The notes below the pieces were generated by a model. That model ran no database searches, was not told where the DNA came from, and saw nothing but the letters and a program-made list of their open reading frames with translations. Below are positions 15,590 through 24,826 of a stretch of DNA of 64,000 nt, one piece after another (within the stretch, counting starts at the first letter, position 1; the number at the start of each line of letters is the position of its first letter). The position numbers were made by a program, and so were the translations under genes. Origin of the DNA: Acuticoccus sp039034015 (lineage in GTDB: Bacteria; Pseudomonadota; Alphaproteobacteria; Rhizobiales; Amorphaceae); contig JBCCBM010000010.1 of NCBI GenBank assembly GCA_039034015.1, positions 62,001 to 126,000 on the forward strand. Direction: 5' to 3'.

Positions 15590-18187
15590 ATGACCGACCT
15601 CACCACCGACGAGGCACGCGTCAGCGGCACCGTGCGCGAGGCCTGGGATGGCGGCGGCGTGGTGGACGTGGATTTTACCGCCCGCCAACCGCTGAACGGG
15701 TGGACGCTGACCGTCGATGTGGGCGGCGAGATCATCAACATCTGGAATGCGCGGATCCTTGCGCGCACCGGCACCACCTATGAGCTGGGGCCGATGGACT
15801 ACAACACCCAGCTGCCGGCCGGCAAAACCGTGACCCTCGGCTTTCAGGTGGAGGGGGATGTGCGCGTAGTGCCCGAAAACGTCGCCGCGACGCTCGCGGC
15901 AGATGTGGCGACCAACGCTGCGCCCGCGCCGGAACCCGCCCCCGCGCCAGAGCCGGAGCCGGAGGGCCAGGCCGAACCCGCCATTGCCGCCCGGGCGCTG
16001 GTGGCGCCGGAGGGCGGGGCGCTCACCGCCGCCGCCCCGCTCACCACAAGCATGGTGAGCTTTCGGGAGGGGGCGGACGACCCCTTCGGCGGCATCTTTG
16101 TGGAGGGCGGCAGGGTCACCGAGCCGGCCGGCAGCGGCTTTGGCCTCCCGCGGGACACGTTTGCCCCCGGCCCGCTTTTCACAAGCGGCGCGCAGATCAT
16201 TGACAGCGCGGGCGACCCCGCCGCCATCCACGGCATCAACTGGTTTGGCTTTGAGACTGAGATTTTCGTCCCCCACGGGCTCTGGGCGCGCAACTGGCGC
16301 GCGATCATGGATGAGGTGAAGTCGCTGGGCTTTAACACCCTGCGCGTGCCTTTTTCGGGCGAGCTTGTGGCCACCAATGGCGGTACGCCCAGCGGCATCG
16401 ATTTCACGCTGAACCCCGACCTTCAGGGCCTCAACGGCCTTGAAGTGCTCGACAAAATCGTGGCCTACGCCAACACCATCGGCCTTCGCATCCTCCTTGA
16501 CTACCACCGCGGCAACCCCGGCGGCGGACCCAACGACAATGGGCTCTGGTTTGGCGATGGCCGCACCGAGGGCGATGTCATCAACGAGTGGCGCACGATG
16601 GCCGAGCGCTACCGCGATGATCCGGCCGTGATTGGCGCCGACCTCATCAACGAGCCGCACATGGGTACCTGGGGCGATGGGTCGGCCACCGATTGGGCGG
16701 CGGCCGCGGAGCGCATTGGCGCGGCCGTTCAACAGGTCGCGCCCCACTGGCTGATCGTGGTTGAGGGGGTTTCGAGCTATGCGGGCACGCAGTATTGGTG
16801 GGGCGGCAACCTTCAGGGTGTGCGCGACCGGCCGGTGGAGCTCCCGGTTGCCAACAAGCTCGTCTATTCGCCGCACGACTATCCGGCGAGCGTTTATGCC
16901 CAGGATTGGTTTTTCGACGGCACGGATCTGACGGAAAAGTTCCGCGAAAACTGGGGGTTCATCGCAGAAGAAGGGATTGCGCCGATCCTTCTTGGCGAGT
17001 GGGGGTCGCGGCTCGACACCGACATTGACCGGCGCTGGGCGCGGGACTTGTCCGACTATCTCGCGCAGCACGAGATTGCGTGGCTGTGGTGGTCGCTCAA
17101 CCCCAACTCGGGCGACACCGGCGGCGTTTTGGAGGACGATTGGACGACGGTGCGCACCGATGTGACGGGGCTTTTGGCGCCGTTCCTCAACGAAACGCGG
17201 CCGGCGGTCCCCTTTTCCGATCCCTCGGTGCGCGACACGCCGGTGACCTTCACGATCCGCCTTGCCGAACCCTTAGACGAAAACCTTGTCCTCAAATTTG
17301 CCACCACCGATGGAACGGCCGAGGCGGGGCGGGACTATGTGGCAACCTCCGGCACGCTCCTCTTCTCGGCGGGCGAGACGCTAAAGCGCGTGTCGGTCCC
17401 TGTGCTGCCGGACCTTTCGGCGGAAGGGGACGAGTTTTTCTACCTCGTCCTCGGCGGGGCGGGGAATGTGAGCGCTTCCGGCACCGGGCTCATTGCCGAT
17501 GATGAGCGCGCCCAAAGCCGCGTCCCCTTTGTGGATGTGGCAAGCACCGTGGTGACGAGTGCGGCAAACGCTGCGCAGTTTCGCGTCGTCTTGTCGGAGC
17601 CGGCGCCGCGGGAGGTGCGGATCGACTTTTCCGCCCAAAAAGACGGCGCGGGCGAGCGCACCGACGGCACCCTCGTGATCCCGGAAGGGGCGCGGGAGGC
17701 AACGCTTGAGGTGGCGGTGGATGGCGCGGTCACCGAGGAGGCGACCTTTTATGTTCTGACGGTGAACGGGGCGGTGGGCGCGCAAATCCGCACCGGCGAG
17801 GCGGTGGGGACGGTGGCCGCCAACCCGCCGGGCGCGGCCGAGGTTGCGATTGCCGACCCTGTGACCGCGGACCCGCGCCTCACGGTCGACATTGTGCTGG
17901 AGAACGATTGGGGCTCGGGCGCGCTCTTCAACATTGTCATCAAGAATGTGTCGGACGACCCTGTGCGTGCGTGGCAGCTTGGCATTGACCTGCCGTTCGA
18001 CCTTGCCGAACTCTGGAGCGCGGTTTTGGTGGCCGACCAGGGCGAGCGGGTGACGGTGCGCAACGCCGATTGGAACGGCGAGATTTTGCCGGGCGAGACG
18101 GTCGACTTCGGTTTCATTGCGACCGGCGGGGAGATTGCGCTCAGCGACCTTTTGGCCGCCGCGGACGTGACGCTCGCGGTGGAGTGA
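15590..18187 (+). CDS. Modular GH5 endoglucanase with two CBM2 and two Calx-beta domains
   Basis: Predicted cellulase of 865 residues. Domain order: an N-terminal family 2 cellulose-binding module (about 8-90, with LNGWTLTVDVG and GKTVTLGFQV), a Pro/Ala/Glu linker (95-140), a GH5 catalytic domain (about 212-530), two Calx-beta repeats (about 540-640 and 645-740), and a C-terminal CBM2-like domain (about 765-865). Catalytic residues are visible: acid/base Glu355 in DLINEPHMG and nucleophile Glu470 in LLGEWGS. The start is ATG 15590, with GGAG at 15577-15580. No N-terminal signal peptide is seen, so export by type I secretion (a tolC gene is nearby) is plausible but unproven. It is transcribed away from tRNA-Cys. 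CBM2 is far commoner in actinobacteria, so the architecture is unusual here. Confidence 0.9.
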   Translation: MTDLTTDEARVSGTVREAWDGGGVVDVDFTARQPLNGWTLTVDVGGEIINIWNARILARTGTTYELGPMDYNTQLPAGKTVTLGFQVEGDVRVVPENVAATLAADVATNAAPAPEPAPAPEPEPEGQAEPAIAARALVAPEGGALTAAAPLTTSMVSFREGADDPFGGIFVEGGRVTEPAGSGFGLPRDTFAPGPLFTSGAQIIDSAGDPAAIHGINWFGFETEIFVPHGLWARNWRAIMDEVKSLGFNTLRVPFSGELVATNGGTPSGIDFTLNPDLQGLNGLEVLDKIVAYANTIGLRILLDYHRGNPGGGPNDNGLWFGDGRTEGDVINEWRTMAERYRDDPAVIGADLINEPHMGTWGDGSATDWAAAAERIGAAVQQVAPHWLIVVEGVSSYAGTQYWWGGNLQGVRDRPVELPVANKLVYSPHDYPASVYAQDWFFDGTDLTEKFRENWGFIAEEGIAPILLGEWGSRLDTDIDRRWARDLSDYLAQHEIAWLWWSLNPNSGDTGGVLEDDWTTVRTDVTGLLAPFLNETRPAVPFSDPSVRDTPVTFTIRLAEPLDENLVLKFATTDGTAEAGRDYVATSGTLLFSAGETLKRVSVPVLPDLSAEGDEFFYLVLGGAGNVSASGTGLIADDERAQSRVPFVDVASTVVTSAANAAQFRVVLSEPAPREVRIDFSAQKDGAGERTDGTLVIPEGAREATLEVAVDGAVTEEATFYVLTVNGAVGAQIRTGEAVGTVAANPPGAAEVAIADPVTADPRLTVDIVLENDWGSGALFNIVIKNVSDDPVRAWQLGIDLPFDLAELWSAVLVADQGERVTVRNADWNGEILPGETVDFGFIATGGEIALSDLLAAADVTLAVE

Positions 18188-18234
18188 GGGGCGCCGCAGA
18201 TGCGATCCGGCACGCGGCGTGCTAGGGTCGAAAA

Positions 18235-18840
18235 ATGGCTCATGAATTGAAGAATGTGTGCGTTTACTGCGGCTCCGCGGAGGGCAACGACCCCCGCTTC
18301 GCGGCGGCGGCAGACGCGTGTGGCACGGCGCTGGCCGAAGCGGGGGTGGGCCTCGTTTATGGCGGCGGATCGTTGGGGTTGATGGGGCGTGTGGCCCGGG
18401 CTGCGATGGCCGCCGGCGGCACCGTTCTTGGTGTCATCCCCCGCTTTTTGCACGAGCGGGAGGTGATGCTGCGGGAGGTGAGCGAGCTGATCGTCACCGC
18501 GGACATGCATGAGCGAAAGCGCATCATGTTTGAGCGGTCCGACGGCTTTGTCGCGCTCCCGGGCGGGGTTGGCACGCTGGAAGAACTCGTTGAAATGCTC
18601 ACCTGGTCGCAGCTTGGCCAGCATGACAAGCCGGTGGTGCTGGCCAACATCGGCGCCTTTTGGGATCCGCTCAACACGCTGATCGAGCACATGAAGGCCG
18701 CGGGCTTCATCCGCCCCGGGTGGGACGTCAGCTATGATGTGGTGCCGACGGTCGATGCGCTGATCCCCACTTTGATCGAGCGGCACAAAATCTTGGCCGC
18801 CGAGCGCACGCCGAAAAAGGGCACGCTGGAGCGGCTTTAG
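18235..18840 (+). CDS. LOG-family (TIGR00730) nucleotide phosphoribohydrolase
   Basis: Member of the lysine-decarboxylase-like LOG family, enzymes that release the base from nucleoside 5'-monophosphates (cytokinin-activating in plants, AMP nucleosidase or PpnN-like in bacteria). The 201-residue Rossmann fold shows GLVYGGGSLGLMG (about residues 40-52) and the active-site signature PGGVGTLEELVEMLTWSQLG (about 104-123). MHERKRIMF precedes it, giving the usual arginine. The length is typical of the type I short form. Its stop codon overlaps that of metC on the other strand, so the two converge with no spacer. Confidence 0.92.
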   Translation: MAHELKNVCVYCGSAEGNDPRFAAAADACGTALAEAGVGLVYGGGSLGLMGRVARAAMAAGGTVLGVIPRFLHEREVMLREVSELIVTADMHERKRIMFERSDGFVALPGGVGTLEELVEMLTWSQLGQHDKPVVLANIGAFWDPLNTLIEHMKAAGFIRPGWDVSYDVVPTVDALIPTLIERHKILAAERTPKKGTLERL

Positions 18841-20030
18841 GGTCCGCCTGTGAGGTGCGCGGCGGTAAGCGAGGCTTCGAGGTCGGCGATGAGGTCGGCG
18901 GGGTCTTCCAGGCCGATGTGAAGGCGCACCACGTGCTCATCGTCTGGCCAACGCGTCGCCGTGCGCAGCTTTTGCACGGGGCACGGGGTGACGAGGCTTT
19001 CAAACCCGCCCCACGAATAGCCGATGCCAAAGAGCGCGAGGCCCTCAATAAAGCGGCGCACGGCCATCTCCTCACACCCTTTGAAGGTGATGGCGAAAAG
19101 GCCGGTGGCGCCTGAAAAATCGCGCGCCCAGATGGCGTGGCCGGGCGCATCGGGGAGCGCGGGGTAAAGGACGCGATGAACGTCCGGCCGGGCCGACAGC
19201 CACTCGGCGACAATGCGGGCATTGCGCTGCGCCCGTTCCAGCCGCACGTCCAGCGTGCGGATGCCGCGAAGGGTGAGGAACACATCGTCCGGCGCCACGT
19301 GCCAGCCCCAATCGAGGAACGCTTGGCGCACCTTGGCGATCGGCGCGCCGTTGCCAGAAATGGCGCCGAGCAAAACGTCGGAGTGACCCGCATAATATTT
19401 GGTGCAGGCCTGGACCGAGAGGTCGACACCGTGGGCGAGCGGCTGGAAGAAGACCGGCGTTGCCCAGGTGTTGTCCATGATGGAGATGGCGCCGGCCGCC
19501 CGCGCGATCTCGGCCATCTTTGAAATGTCGGGCATTTCAAAAGTCTGCGAGCCTGGCGCCTCCAGGAACACGGCGGCCGCGCCCTCGGCGGCGGCGGCGA
19601 AGGCCTCAAGGTCAAGCGGGTCGACGTAGGTTGTGGTGACGCCAGCTTGGGCAAGGGGGCCATCGCAGAATCGCCGGGTTGGCCAATAGATATTGTCGAC
19701 GACGACGACGCGGTCGCCAGCCTTGCTCATGGCCGAGAGGGGGAGCGTGCAAGCGGCAAGGCCGGAGGGCACCAAAACTGTGCGCTCGGAGCCTTCAAGG
19801 GCGTCGATGACGGCCTCCAGCGCGTCGGTGGTGGGGGTGCCGCTGAGGCCGTAGGTGTAGCGCTGGGTGCGGTCGATGGTCGCTTGCACATCGGGGAAGA
19901 GCACGGTTGAGGCGTGCACGACGGGCGGATTGACGAAGCCGTGGAAGGCGTCCGGGTCGAGCCCGGCGTGCACAATTTGGGTGGCACGGCGCAGCGCACG
20001 GGCGTTCGTTCGCGATCCGTCATCGTTCAT
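18837..20030 (-). CDS. metC: Cystathionine beta-lyase
   Basis: PLP enzyme of the Cys/Met-metabolism family that cleaves cystathionine to homocysteine, pyruvate and ammonia in methionine synthesis. The 397-residue product shows the PLP-binding pattern: RYTYGLSGTPTTDALEAVI near residue 57, SGLAACTLPLSAM near 89, and the Schiff-base lysine Lys211 in QACTKYYAGHSD. NPPVVHASTVLF at the N-terminus and GYSWGGFESLV in the C-terminal domain are typical of the MetC branch rather than MetB. It is transcribed divergently from aapJ. An NtrC-like half-palindrome (19969-19986) lies inside its 5' end. Confidence 0.9.
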   Translation of the reverse strand: MNDDGSRTNARALRRATQIVHAGLDPDAFHGFVNPPVVHASTVLFPDVQATIDRTQRYTYGLSGTPTTDALEAVIDALEGSERTVLVPSGLAACTLPLSAMSKAGDRVVVVDNIYWPTRRFCDGPLAQAGVTTTYVDPLDLEAFAAAAEGAAAVFLEAPGSQTFEMPDISKMAEIARAAGAISIMDNTWATPVFFQPLAHGVDLSVQACTKYYAGHSDVLLGAISGNGAPIAKVRQAFLDWGWHVAPDDVFLTLRGIRTLDVRLERAQRNARIVAEWLSARPDVHRVLYPALPDAPGHAIWARDFSGATGLFAITFKGCEEMAVRRFIEGLALFGIGYSWGGFESLVTPCPVQKLRTATRWPDDEHVVRLHIGLEDPADLIADLEASLTAAHLTGGP

Positions 20031-20123
20031 ATAAAAATCCTTGAAGACCCCGTTGGCGCGGCGCTCAATCTTTGCATATTACAGCCGAGCCATGCGTTTC
20101 GAGCTGGCGGTGTTGCTTTGCGC

Positions 20124-20139
20124 TGGCATGACGTTTGCA
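20124..20139 (+). promoter_or_regulatory. Sigma-54 (-24/-12) promoter of the aap operon
   Basis: TGGCATG-ACGT-TTGCA matches the RpoN consensus TGGCAYR-N4-TTGCA at every fixed position, with GG and GC correctly spaced. It lies 63 bases upstream of the aapJ ATG, in the metC-aapJ divergent region. A possible NtrC site, TGCAC...GGTGGCA, is at 19969-19986. This predicts nitrogen-responsive expression of the permease, as described for aap in Rhizobium leguminosarum. Confidence 0.75.
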
Positions 20140-20202
20140 TGCGAGCGGCGAGCAACCAACTCCGAAAAACCCCCAGTTGAAAACTTGGGAGAGAGCAAAA
20201 CG

Positions 20203-21231
20203 ATGAAATTCACCAAACTGGCCGCAACGACGGCTGCGCTGACGATGGCGGCCACCGCCGCGCACGCGCAGTCCACGCTGGAAGCCGTCACCGAGCGTGA
20301 CGTTCTGAACTGCGGCATCAACACCGGCCTCGTCGGTTTCGCCTACACGGACGAAAACAACCAGTGGCAGGGTTTTGACGTCGCGCTGTGTAAAGCCGTC
20401 GCCGCCGCCGTCTTCGGTGACCCGTCCAAAGTCGAATACGTATCGCTGACCGGCAAGACGCGCTTCACCGCGCTGGCCTCGGGCGAGATCGACTTCTTGT
20501 CGCGCAACACCACCTGGACGCTCTCGCGCGATGTGGACCTGAAGCTCGACTTCCAGGGCGTCAACTACTATGACGGCCAGGGCTTTATGGTCCCCAAATC
20601 GCTCGGCGTCTCGTCCGCGCTGGAGCTTGATGGCGCCACTGTCTGCATCCAGACCGGCACCACCACCGAGCTCAACCTGGCCGACTACTTCCGCGCCAAC
20701 AACATGACCTATGAGCCGGTCCCGATCGAGACCAACGCGGAAGCGCAGCAGCGCTACCTCGCCGAGGCCTGCGACGTTTATACCACCGACGCCTCCGGTC
20801 TTGCCGCCACCCGCGCCTCGTTTGAGACGCCGGACGATCACACCATCCTGCCCGAAATCGTCTCCAAAGAGCCGCTCGGCCCGGTGACGCGCCATGGCGA
20901 CTCCGAGTGGTCCGACATTATCCGCTGGACGCTGAACGCGCTCATCATCGCGGAAGAAAAGGGCATCACGTCCGAGAACGTTGCCGAAATGGCTGCGATG
21001 TCGTCCGACGATCTTGACCCGGAAGTTGCCCGCCTCCTCGGCGTTGATGGCGGCTATGGCGCCATGCTCGGCCTTCCCGCGGATTGGGCCGTTCAGGCGA
21101 TTTCCTCGGTCGGCAACTATGCTGAGATCTTTGACGAGTACCTCGGCCCGCAGACGGCCGTTGGCCTCGAGCGGGGTCTCAACGCGCTCTACACGGATGG
21201 CGGCATCCTCTACGCACCGCCTTTCCGCTAA
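20203..21231 (+). CDS. aapJ: General L-amino-acid ABC transporter, periplasmic binding protein
   Basis: Solute receptor of the broad-specificity Aap amino-acid uptake system. The start is ATG 20203, preceded by GGGAGAG. The signal peptide MKFTKLAATTAALTMAATAA ends at HAQ. The 342-residue family-3 binding protein shows LNCGINTGLVGFAYTDENN, WQGFDVALCKAVAAAVFGD and the RFTALASGEIDFLSRNTTWT region that lines the amino-acid site. Length and motifs match rhizobial AapJ. It is separated from the permease genes by a hairpin terminator, the usual way of making more binding protein than membrane components. Confidence 0.95.
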   Translation: MKFTKLAATTAALTMAATAAHAQSTLEAVTERDVLNCGINTGLVGFAYTDENNQWQGFDVALCKAVAAAVFGDPSKVEYVSLTGKTRFTALASGEIDFLSRNTTWTLSRDVDLKLDFQGVNYYDGQGFMVPKSLGVSSALELDGATVCIQTGTTTELNLADYFRANNMTYEPVPIETNAEAQQRYLAEACDVYTTDASGLAATRASFETPDDHTILPEIVSKEPLGPVTRHGDSEWSDIIRWTLNALIIAEEKGITSENVAEMAAMSSDDLDPEVARLLGVDGGYGAMLGLPADWAVQAISSVGNYAEIFDEYLGPQTAVGLERGLNALYTDGGILYAPPFR

Positions 21232-21238
21232 TCGCGCT

Positions 21239-21272
21239 GGGCGCGGGGTCACCCCCCGCGCCCTTTTTGTTT
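21239..21272 (+). terminator. Intra-operon terminator after aapJ
   Basis: GGGCGCGGGG-TCAC-CCCCCGCGCCC is followed by TTTTTGTTT, a classical intrinsic terminator. It lies directly between the binding-protein gene and aapQ, so partial read-through probably sets the subunit ratio. Confidence 0.85.
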
Positions 21273-21294
21273 CGAAAAGCCGTAGAGGTTGCCC

Positions 21295-22695
21295 ATGAGC
21301 GTTGCTGCGGGCCAGCAAGAGCCATCCTTCCGCATCGACATGCTCTGGACGGACGAGCGATACCGATCGCTGTTCATCCAAGTGATCGCCATGATGGCCA
21401 TCATGCTGGGCTTTGCCTGGCTCGTGAACAACGCGATCCAAAACTTGTCCGACCTTGGCAAAGACTTTGACTTCGGCTTCCTGTGGCAGCCCGCCAACTA
21501 CGACATCAACCAGCGCCTCATCGAATACACAAGCCGCGACACCAACGCCCGCGCGGCCGTCGTCGGCATCCTCAACACGCTTCTCATCGCGGCCATGGGC
21601 TGCATCGCGGCGACCCTCCTGGGCGTGATCGCCGGCGTCCTGCGCCTTTCCAAGAACTGGATCGTGGCGCAGTTGATGCGGGTCTATGTGGAAGGGTTCC
21701 GCAACGTCCCGCTGCTGATCTGGATCCTCCTCATCATGGCGGTGGTGAACGAGAGCCTCCCCTCCCCCCGCGCCTTCCGCGGCGAAGATGGGATTGAGGC
21801 TGGCGCCATCGTCCTCACCAACCGCGGCTTTTATGTGCCGGCGCCCATCCTCGACAATTTTGGCGCCTACATCGTCCTCGTGGTGGCCGCGCTCTCGCTG
21901 ATTGGCGTCTTTCTGCTCCGCCGCTGGTCCACCGCCTATCAGGCGAAAACCGGCGAGCTTTTGCCCCCCATGAGCAACACCGCCACCATTGGCGTCGCAA
22001 GCCTTGCAGGCGCGGCGGGCGGCTTCATCCTCGGCCTTTTGCTCTTCGGTCTCATCGCAACGCAATTCTCGATCTCAGCGCCGGCGATCTTCTGGCCGGC
22101 CATGCTCGCCTCAGCGTTGATGGGCGTGTTGGTCGCGCGTTGGGCCGCCACGTCGCTGCTTTCGGGCCTCATGATCATCATCCTCGTGGTGCCGACAGTG
22201 CTCGTCTTTGTGGTGCTCGGCAGCCCGATTAGCCTCGAATATCCAGAATTGCGCGGCTTCAACTTCCGCGGCGGCGTTTGGATGCGCGACAGCCTGATCG
22301 CGCTGTGGATCGCGCTGTCGCTCTACACCGGTGCTTTCATTGCTGAAATTGTGCGGGCGGGCATCTTGTCTGTGTCCCACGGGCAAACCGAGGCCTCGTT
22401 TGCGCTGGGTCTGCGACCCAACCGGACGATGAACCTCGTCATCCTGCCCCAGGCGCTGCGCGTGATCGTTCCCCCGCTGATCAGCCAGTATTTGAACCTC
22501 ACAAAAAACTCATCCCTTGCCATTGCGGTGGGTTACATGGACGCCACGGGGACGCTTGGCGGCATTACGCTCAACCAGACCGGTCGCGAGATGGAGTGTA
22601 TCTTGCTCCTGATGGCGTTCTACTTGACGGTATCTCTCACGATATCGTCGGTGATGAACTACTATAATACGCGCGTCAAATTGGTGGAGCGGTGA
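21295..22695 (+). CDS. aapQ: General L-amino-acid ABC transporter, permease AapQ
   Basis: Membrane subunit of the Aap importer, pairing with AapM. ATG 21295 is preferred over an in-frame TTG six bases upstream, because AGAGG at 21284-21288 is well placed for it. The 466-residue protein has about eight hydrophobic helices and a long periplasmic insert near residues 45-85. The C-terminal half carries the ABC permease EAA loop (LGLRPNRTMNLVILPQALRV), which contacts the ATPase. Large size and the N-terminal extension are normal for AapQ-type permeases. Confidence 0.94.
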   Translation: MSVAAGQQEPSFRIDMLWTDERYRSLFIQVIAMMAIMLGFAWLVNNAIQNLSDLGKDFDFGFLWQPANYDINQRLIEYTSRDTNARAAVVGILNTLLIAAMGCIAATLLGVIAGVLRLSKNWIVAQLMRVYVEGFRNVPLLIWILLIMAVVNESLPSPRAFRGEDGIEAGAIVLTNRGFYVPAPILDNFGAYIVLVVAALSLIGVFLLRRWSTAYQAKTGELLPPMSNTATIGVASLAGAAGGFILGLLLFGLIATQFSISAPAIFWPAMLASALMGVLVARWAATSLLSGLMIIILVVPTVLVFVVLGSPISLEYPELRGFNFRGGVWMRDSLIALWIALSLYTGAFIAEIVRAGILSVSHGQTEASFALGLRPNRTMNLVILPQALRVIVPPLISQYLNLTKNSSLAIAVGYMDATGTLGGITLNQTGREMECILLLMAFYLTVSLTISSVMNYYNTRVKLVER

Positions 22696-22696
22696 C

Positions 22697-24004
22697 ATGA
22701 GTGGAACCGACGCCAGAACCGTCGCCTACGTCGCAACGACGCAGTATCCGGAGCAGCCGGCGCCGCCCTCCACCACCGGTGTGTTGGGCTGGCTGCGCGA
22801 AAACCTTTTCTCCTCCGTCACCAATGCGATTCTAACACTGCTTTCTATCGCGTTCTTGGTCTTTCTGCTGCCGGGCTTCTTCGAGTGGGCCGTGTTCCAG
22901 TCCGTGTGGAACGCGTCGAGCCTGACCGAATGCCGCCAAATCATCCAGGTGGCCCATGGTGAAGGGGCGGACGGCGCCTGCTGGGCCGTCATCAATGAGC
23001 GCTTCAACCAGTTGATGTACGGGTTCTACCCGATCGACAAGTATTGGCGCCCGAACGTCGCATTGATCATTTTGATCGCAGCGATGATCCCGGTGCTCTT
23101 CCGCTCCATGCGCCCCCTCGCCTATGCAATGGGCGTGATCTTGGCCGGCAAAGCGCTCTTCGCCGTCTACGCGGTCGCCACCGGTGCGCCGATCGCGATC
23201 TTCTCTTCCCCCACAACGTATGTGGCCGCAGCGCTTCTTGTTGCGGCGCTTGTGGTGGGAGGCCCGGCGCGGAAAAACCGCTGGCTGATCCTCACGTTTA
23301 CCTACCCCTTCATCGCCTACTTCTTGCTCTGGGGCGGGATTTTCCTGGACTCGGTGCCATCAACCCAGTTCGGCGGCTTCCTGCTTACTATGGTGATTGG
23401 CGTCACCGGGATTTCCTTTTCGCTCCCCATCGGGATTTTGTTGGCGCTGGGCCGACAGTCAAAGTTGCCGGTGTTGCAGATTATGTGCGTCACGTTCATC
23501 GAATTCATTCGTGGTGTGCCGCTGATCACGCTGTTGTTCGTCGCCTCGGTGCTCCTGAACTACCTTTTGCCCCCTGGCACAGAGTTTGACTTGATTTTGC
23601 GCGTGTTGATCATGGTGACGCTGTTTGCCTCCGCGTACATGGCGGAGGTGATCCGCGGGGGTCTGGCCGCGCTTCCGAAAGGTCAGTACGAGGCGGCCGA
23701 CACTCTTGGGCTCACCTACTGGCAGGGCATGCGGCTCATCGTCTTGCCGCAAGCGCTCAAAATCTCCATCCCGGGGATCGTGAACACCTTCATCGGCCTC
23801 TTCAAAGACACGACGCTGGTGGCAATTATTGCGCTTTTCGATCCGGTCGGCCTCTTCAACCCGATCCGTGCCGACAGTGACTGGAACGGCATCATCTGGG
23901 AGCTTTACGGCTTCGTCGCGCTGGTCTTCTTCATCTGCTGCTGGGGGATGAGCCAGTATTCCCAGTTCCTCGAACGTCGCCTTCGGGCTTCAGACCGCCG
24001 CTAA
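22697..24004 (+). CDS. aapM: General L-amino-acid ABC transporter, permease AapM
   Basis: Second membrane subunit of the Aap importer, 435 residues, starting one base after the aapQ stop. An N-terminal region with several helices precedes the HisM-type permease core. The EAA loop is visible as AADTLGLTYWQGMRLIVLPQ (near residues 333-352), followed by LKISIPGIVNTFIGLFKDTT. It is translated as part of aapQMP. Confidence 0.94.
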   Translation: MSGTDARTVAYVATTQYPEQPAPPSTTGVLGWLRENLFSSVTNAILTLLSIAFLVFLLPGFFEWAVFQSVWNASSLTECRQIIQVAHGEGADGACWAVINERFNQLMYGFYPIDKYWRPNVALIILIAAMIPVLFRSMRPLAYAMGVILAGKALFAVYAVATGAPIAIFSSPTTYVAAALLVAALVVGGPARKNRWLILTFTYPFIAYFLLWGGIFLDSVPSTQFGGFLLTMVIGVTGISFSLPIGILLALGRQSKLPVLQIMCVTFIEFIRGVPLITLLFVASVLLNYLLPPGTEFDLILRVLIMVTLFASAYMAEVIRGGLAALPKGQYEAADTLGLTYWQGMRLIVLPQALKISIPGIVNTFIGLFKDTTLVAIIALFDPVGLFNPIRADSDWNGIIWELYGFVALVFFICCWGMSQYSQFLERRLRASDRR

Positions 24005-24016
24005 GGAGTTTTTACC

Positions 24017-24811
24017 ATGGCCGAAGCCGCACACATCGAGCCCGAAGCCCCCGCCCCTACCGAGATGAAGGTTTCGGACGAGGTGGCCATCGAAATCGTC
24101 AAGATGAACAAGTGGTACGGCGAGTTCCACGTTCTGAAAGACATCGATCTCACCGTGAACAAGGGCGAGCGCATTGTGGTGTGCGGCCCGTCCGGCTCCG
24201 GGAAATCAACACTCATTCGCTGCATCAACGCGCTCGAAAAGTTCCAAAAAGGCGCGGTGACGGTGGACGGCACGCCGCTCACCTCCGATCTCAAGAAGAT
24301 TGATGAGATCCGCCGGGAGGTGGGTATGGTGTTCCAGCATTTTAACCTTTTCCCGCACCTCACAATATTGGAGAACTGCACGCTTGCGCCAATCTGGGTG
24401 CGCAAGATGCCGAAGAAAGACGCCAACGATGTTGCGATGAAATATCTGGAGCGCGTCAAAATCCCCGAGCAGGCGCACAAATACCCGGGCCAACTGTCGG
24501 GCGGGCAGCAACAACGCGTGGCGATCGCCCGGGCCCTTTGCATGAACCCGAACGTGATGCTGTTTGACGAGCCGACCTCAGCGCTCGACCCGGAAATGAT
24601 CAAGGAAGTGCTCGACGTGATGGTCGACCTTGCTCAATCCGGGATGACGATGATTTGCGTCACCCACGAAATGGGCTTTGCGCGCCAGGTGGCCAACCGC
24701 GTGGTCTTCATGGATCAGGGCCAAATTGTGGAGTCCAACGCGCCCGAGCCCTTCTTCACCAACCCGCAGCACGAGCGCACCAAACTCTTCCTCAGCCAAA
24801 TCCTCCACTAA
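24017..24811 (+). CDS. aapP: General L-amino-acid ABC transporter, ATP-binding protein
   Basis: ATPase that powers the Aap importer at the cytoplasmic face. The 264-residue product has Walker A GPSGSGKST, the Q-loop region VGMVFQHFNLFPHLT, the ABC signature LSGGQQQRVAIARAL, Walker B VMLFDEPTSALDPE and the switch histidine in CVTHEMGFA. An extra 25 residues precede the core (EAAHIEPEAPAPTEMKVSDE), as in rhizobial AapP. It is the last gene of the operon, stopping 15 bases before the convergent SDR gene with no obvious terminator between. Confidence 0.96.
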   Translation: MAEAAHIEPEAPAPTEMKVSDEVAIEIVKMNKWYGEFHVLKDIDLTVNKGERIVVCGPSGSGKSTLIRCINALEKFQKGAVTVDGTPLTSDLKKIDEIRREVGMVFQHFNLFPHLTILENCTLAPIWVRKMPKKDANDVAMKYLERVKIPEQAHKYPGQLSGGQQQRVAIARALCMNPNVMLFDEPTSALDPEMIKEVLDVMVDLAQSGMTMICVTHEMGFARQVANRVVFMDQGQIVESNAPEPFFTNPQHERTKLFLSQILH

Positions 24812-24826
24812 GCGCGGCGGCGCTCC

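Noticed and set aside
15408..15600. tRNA-Cys as an integration site for an island carrying the GH5 gene
   Set aside because: No integrase, no direct repeat of the tRNA 3' end and no mobile genes were seen nearby.
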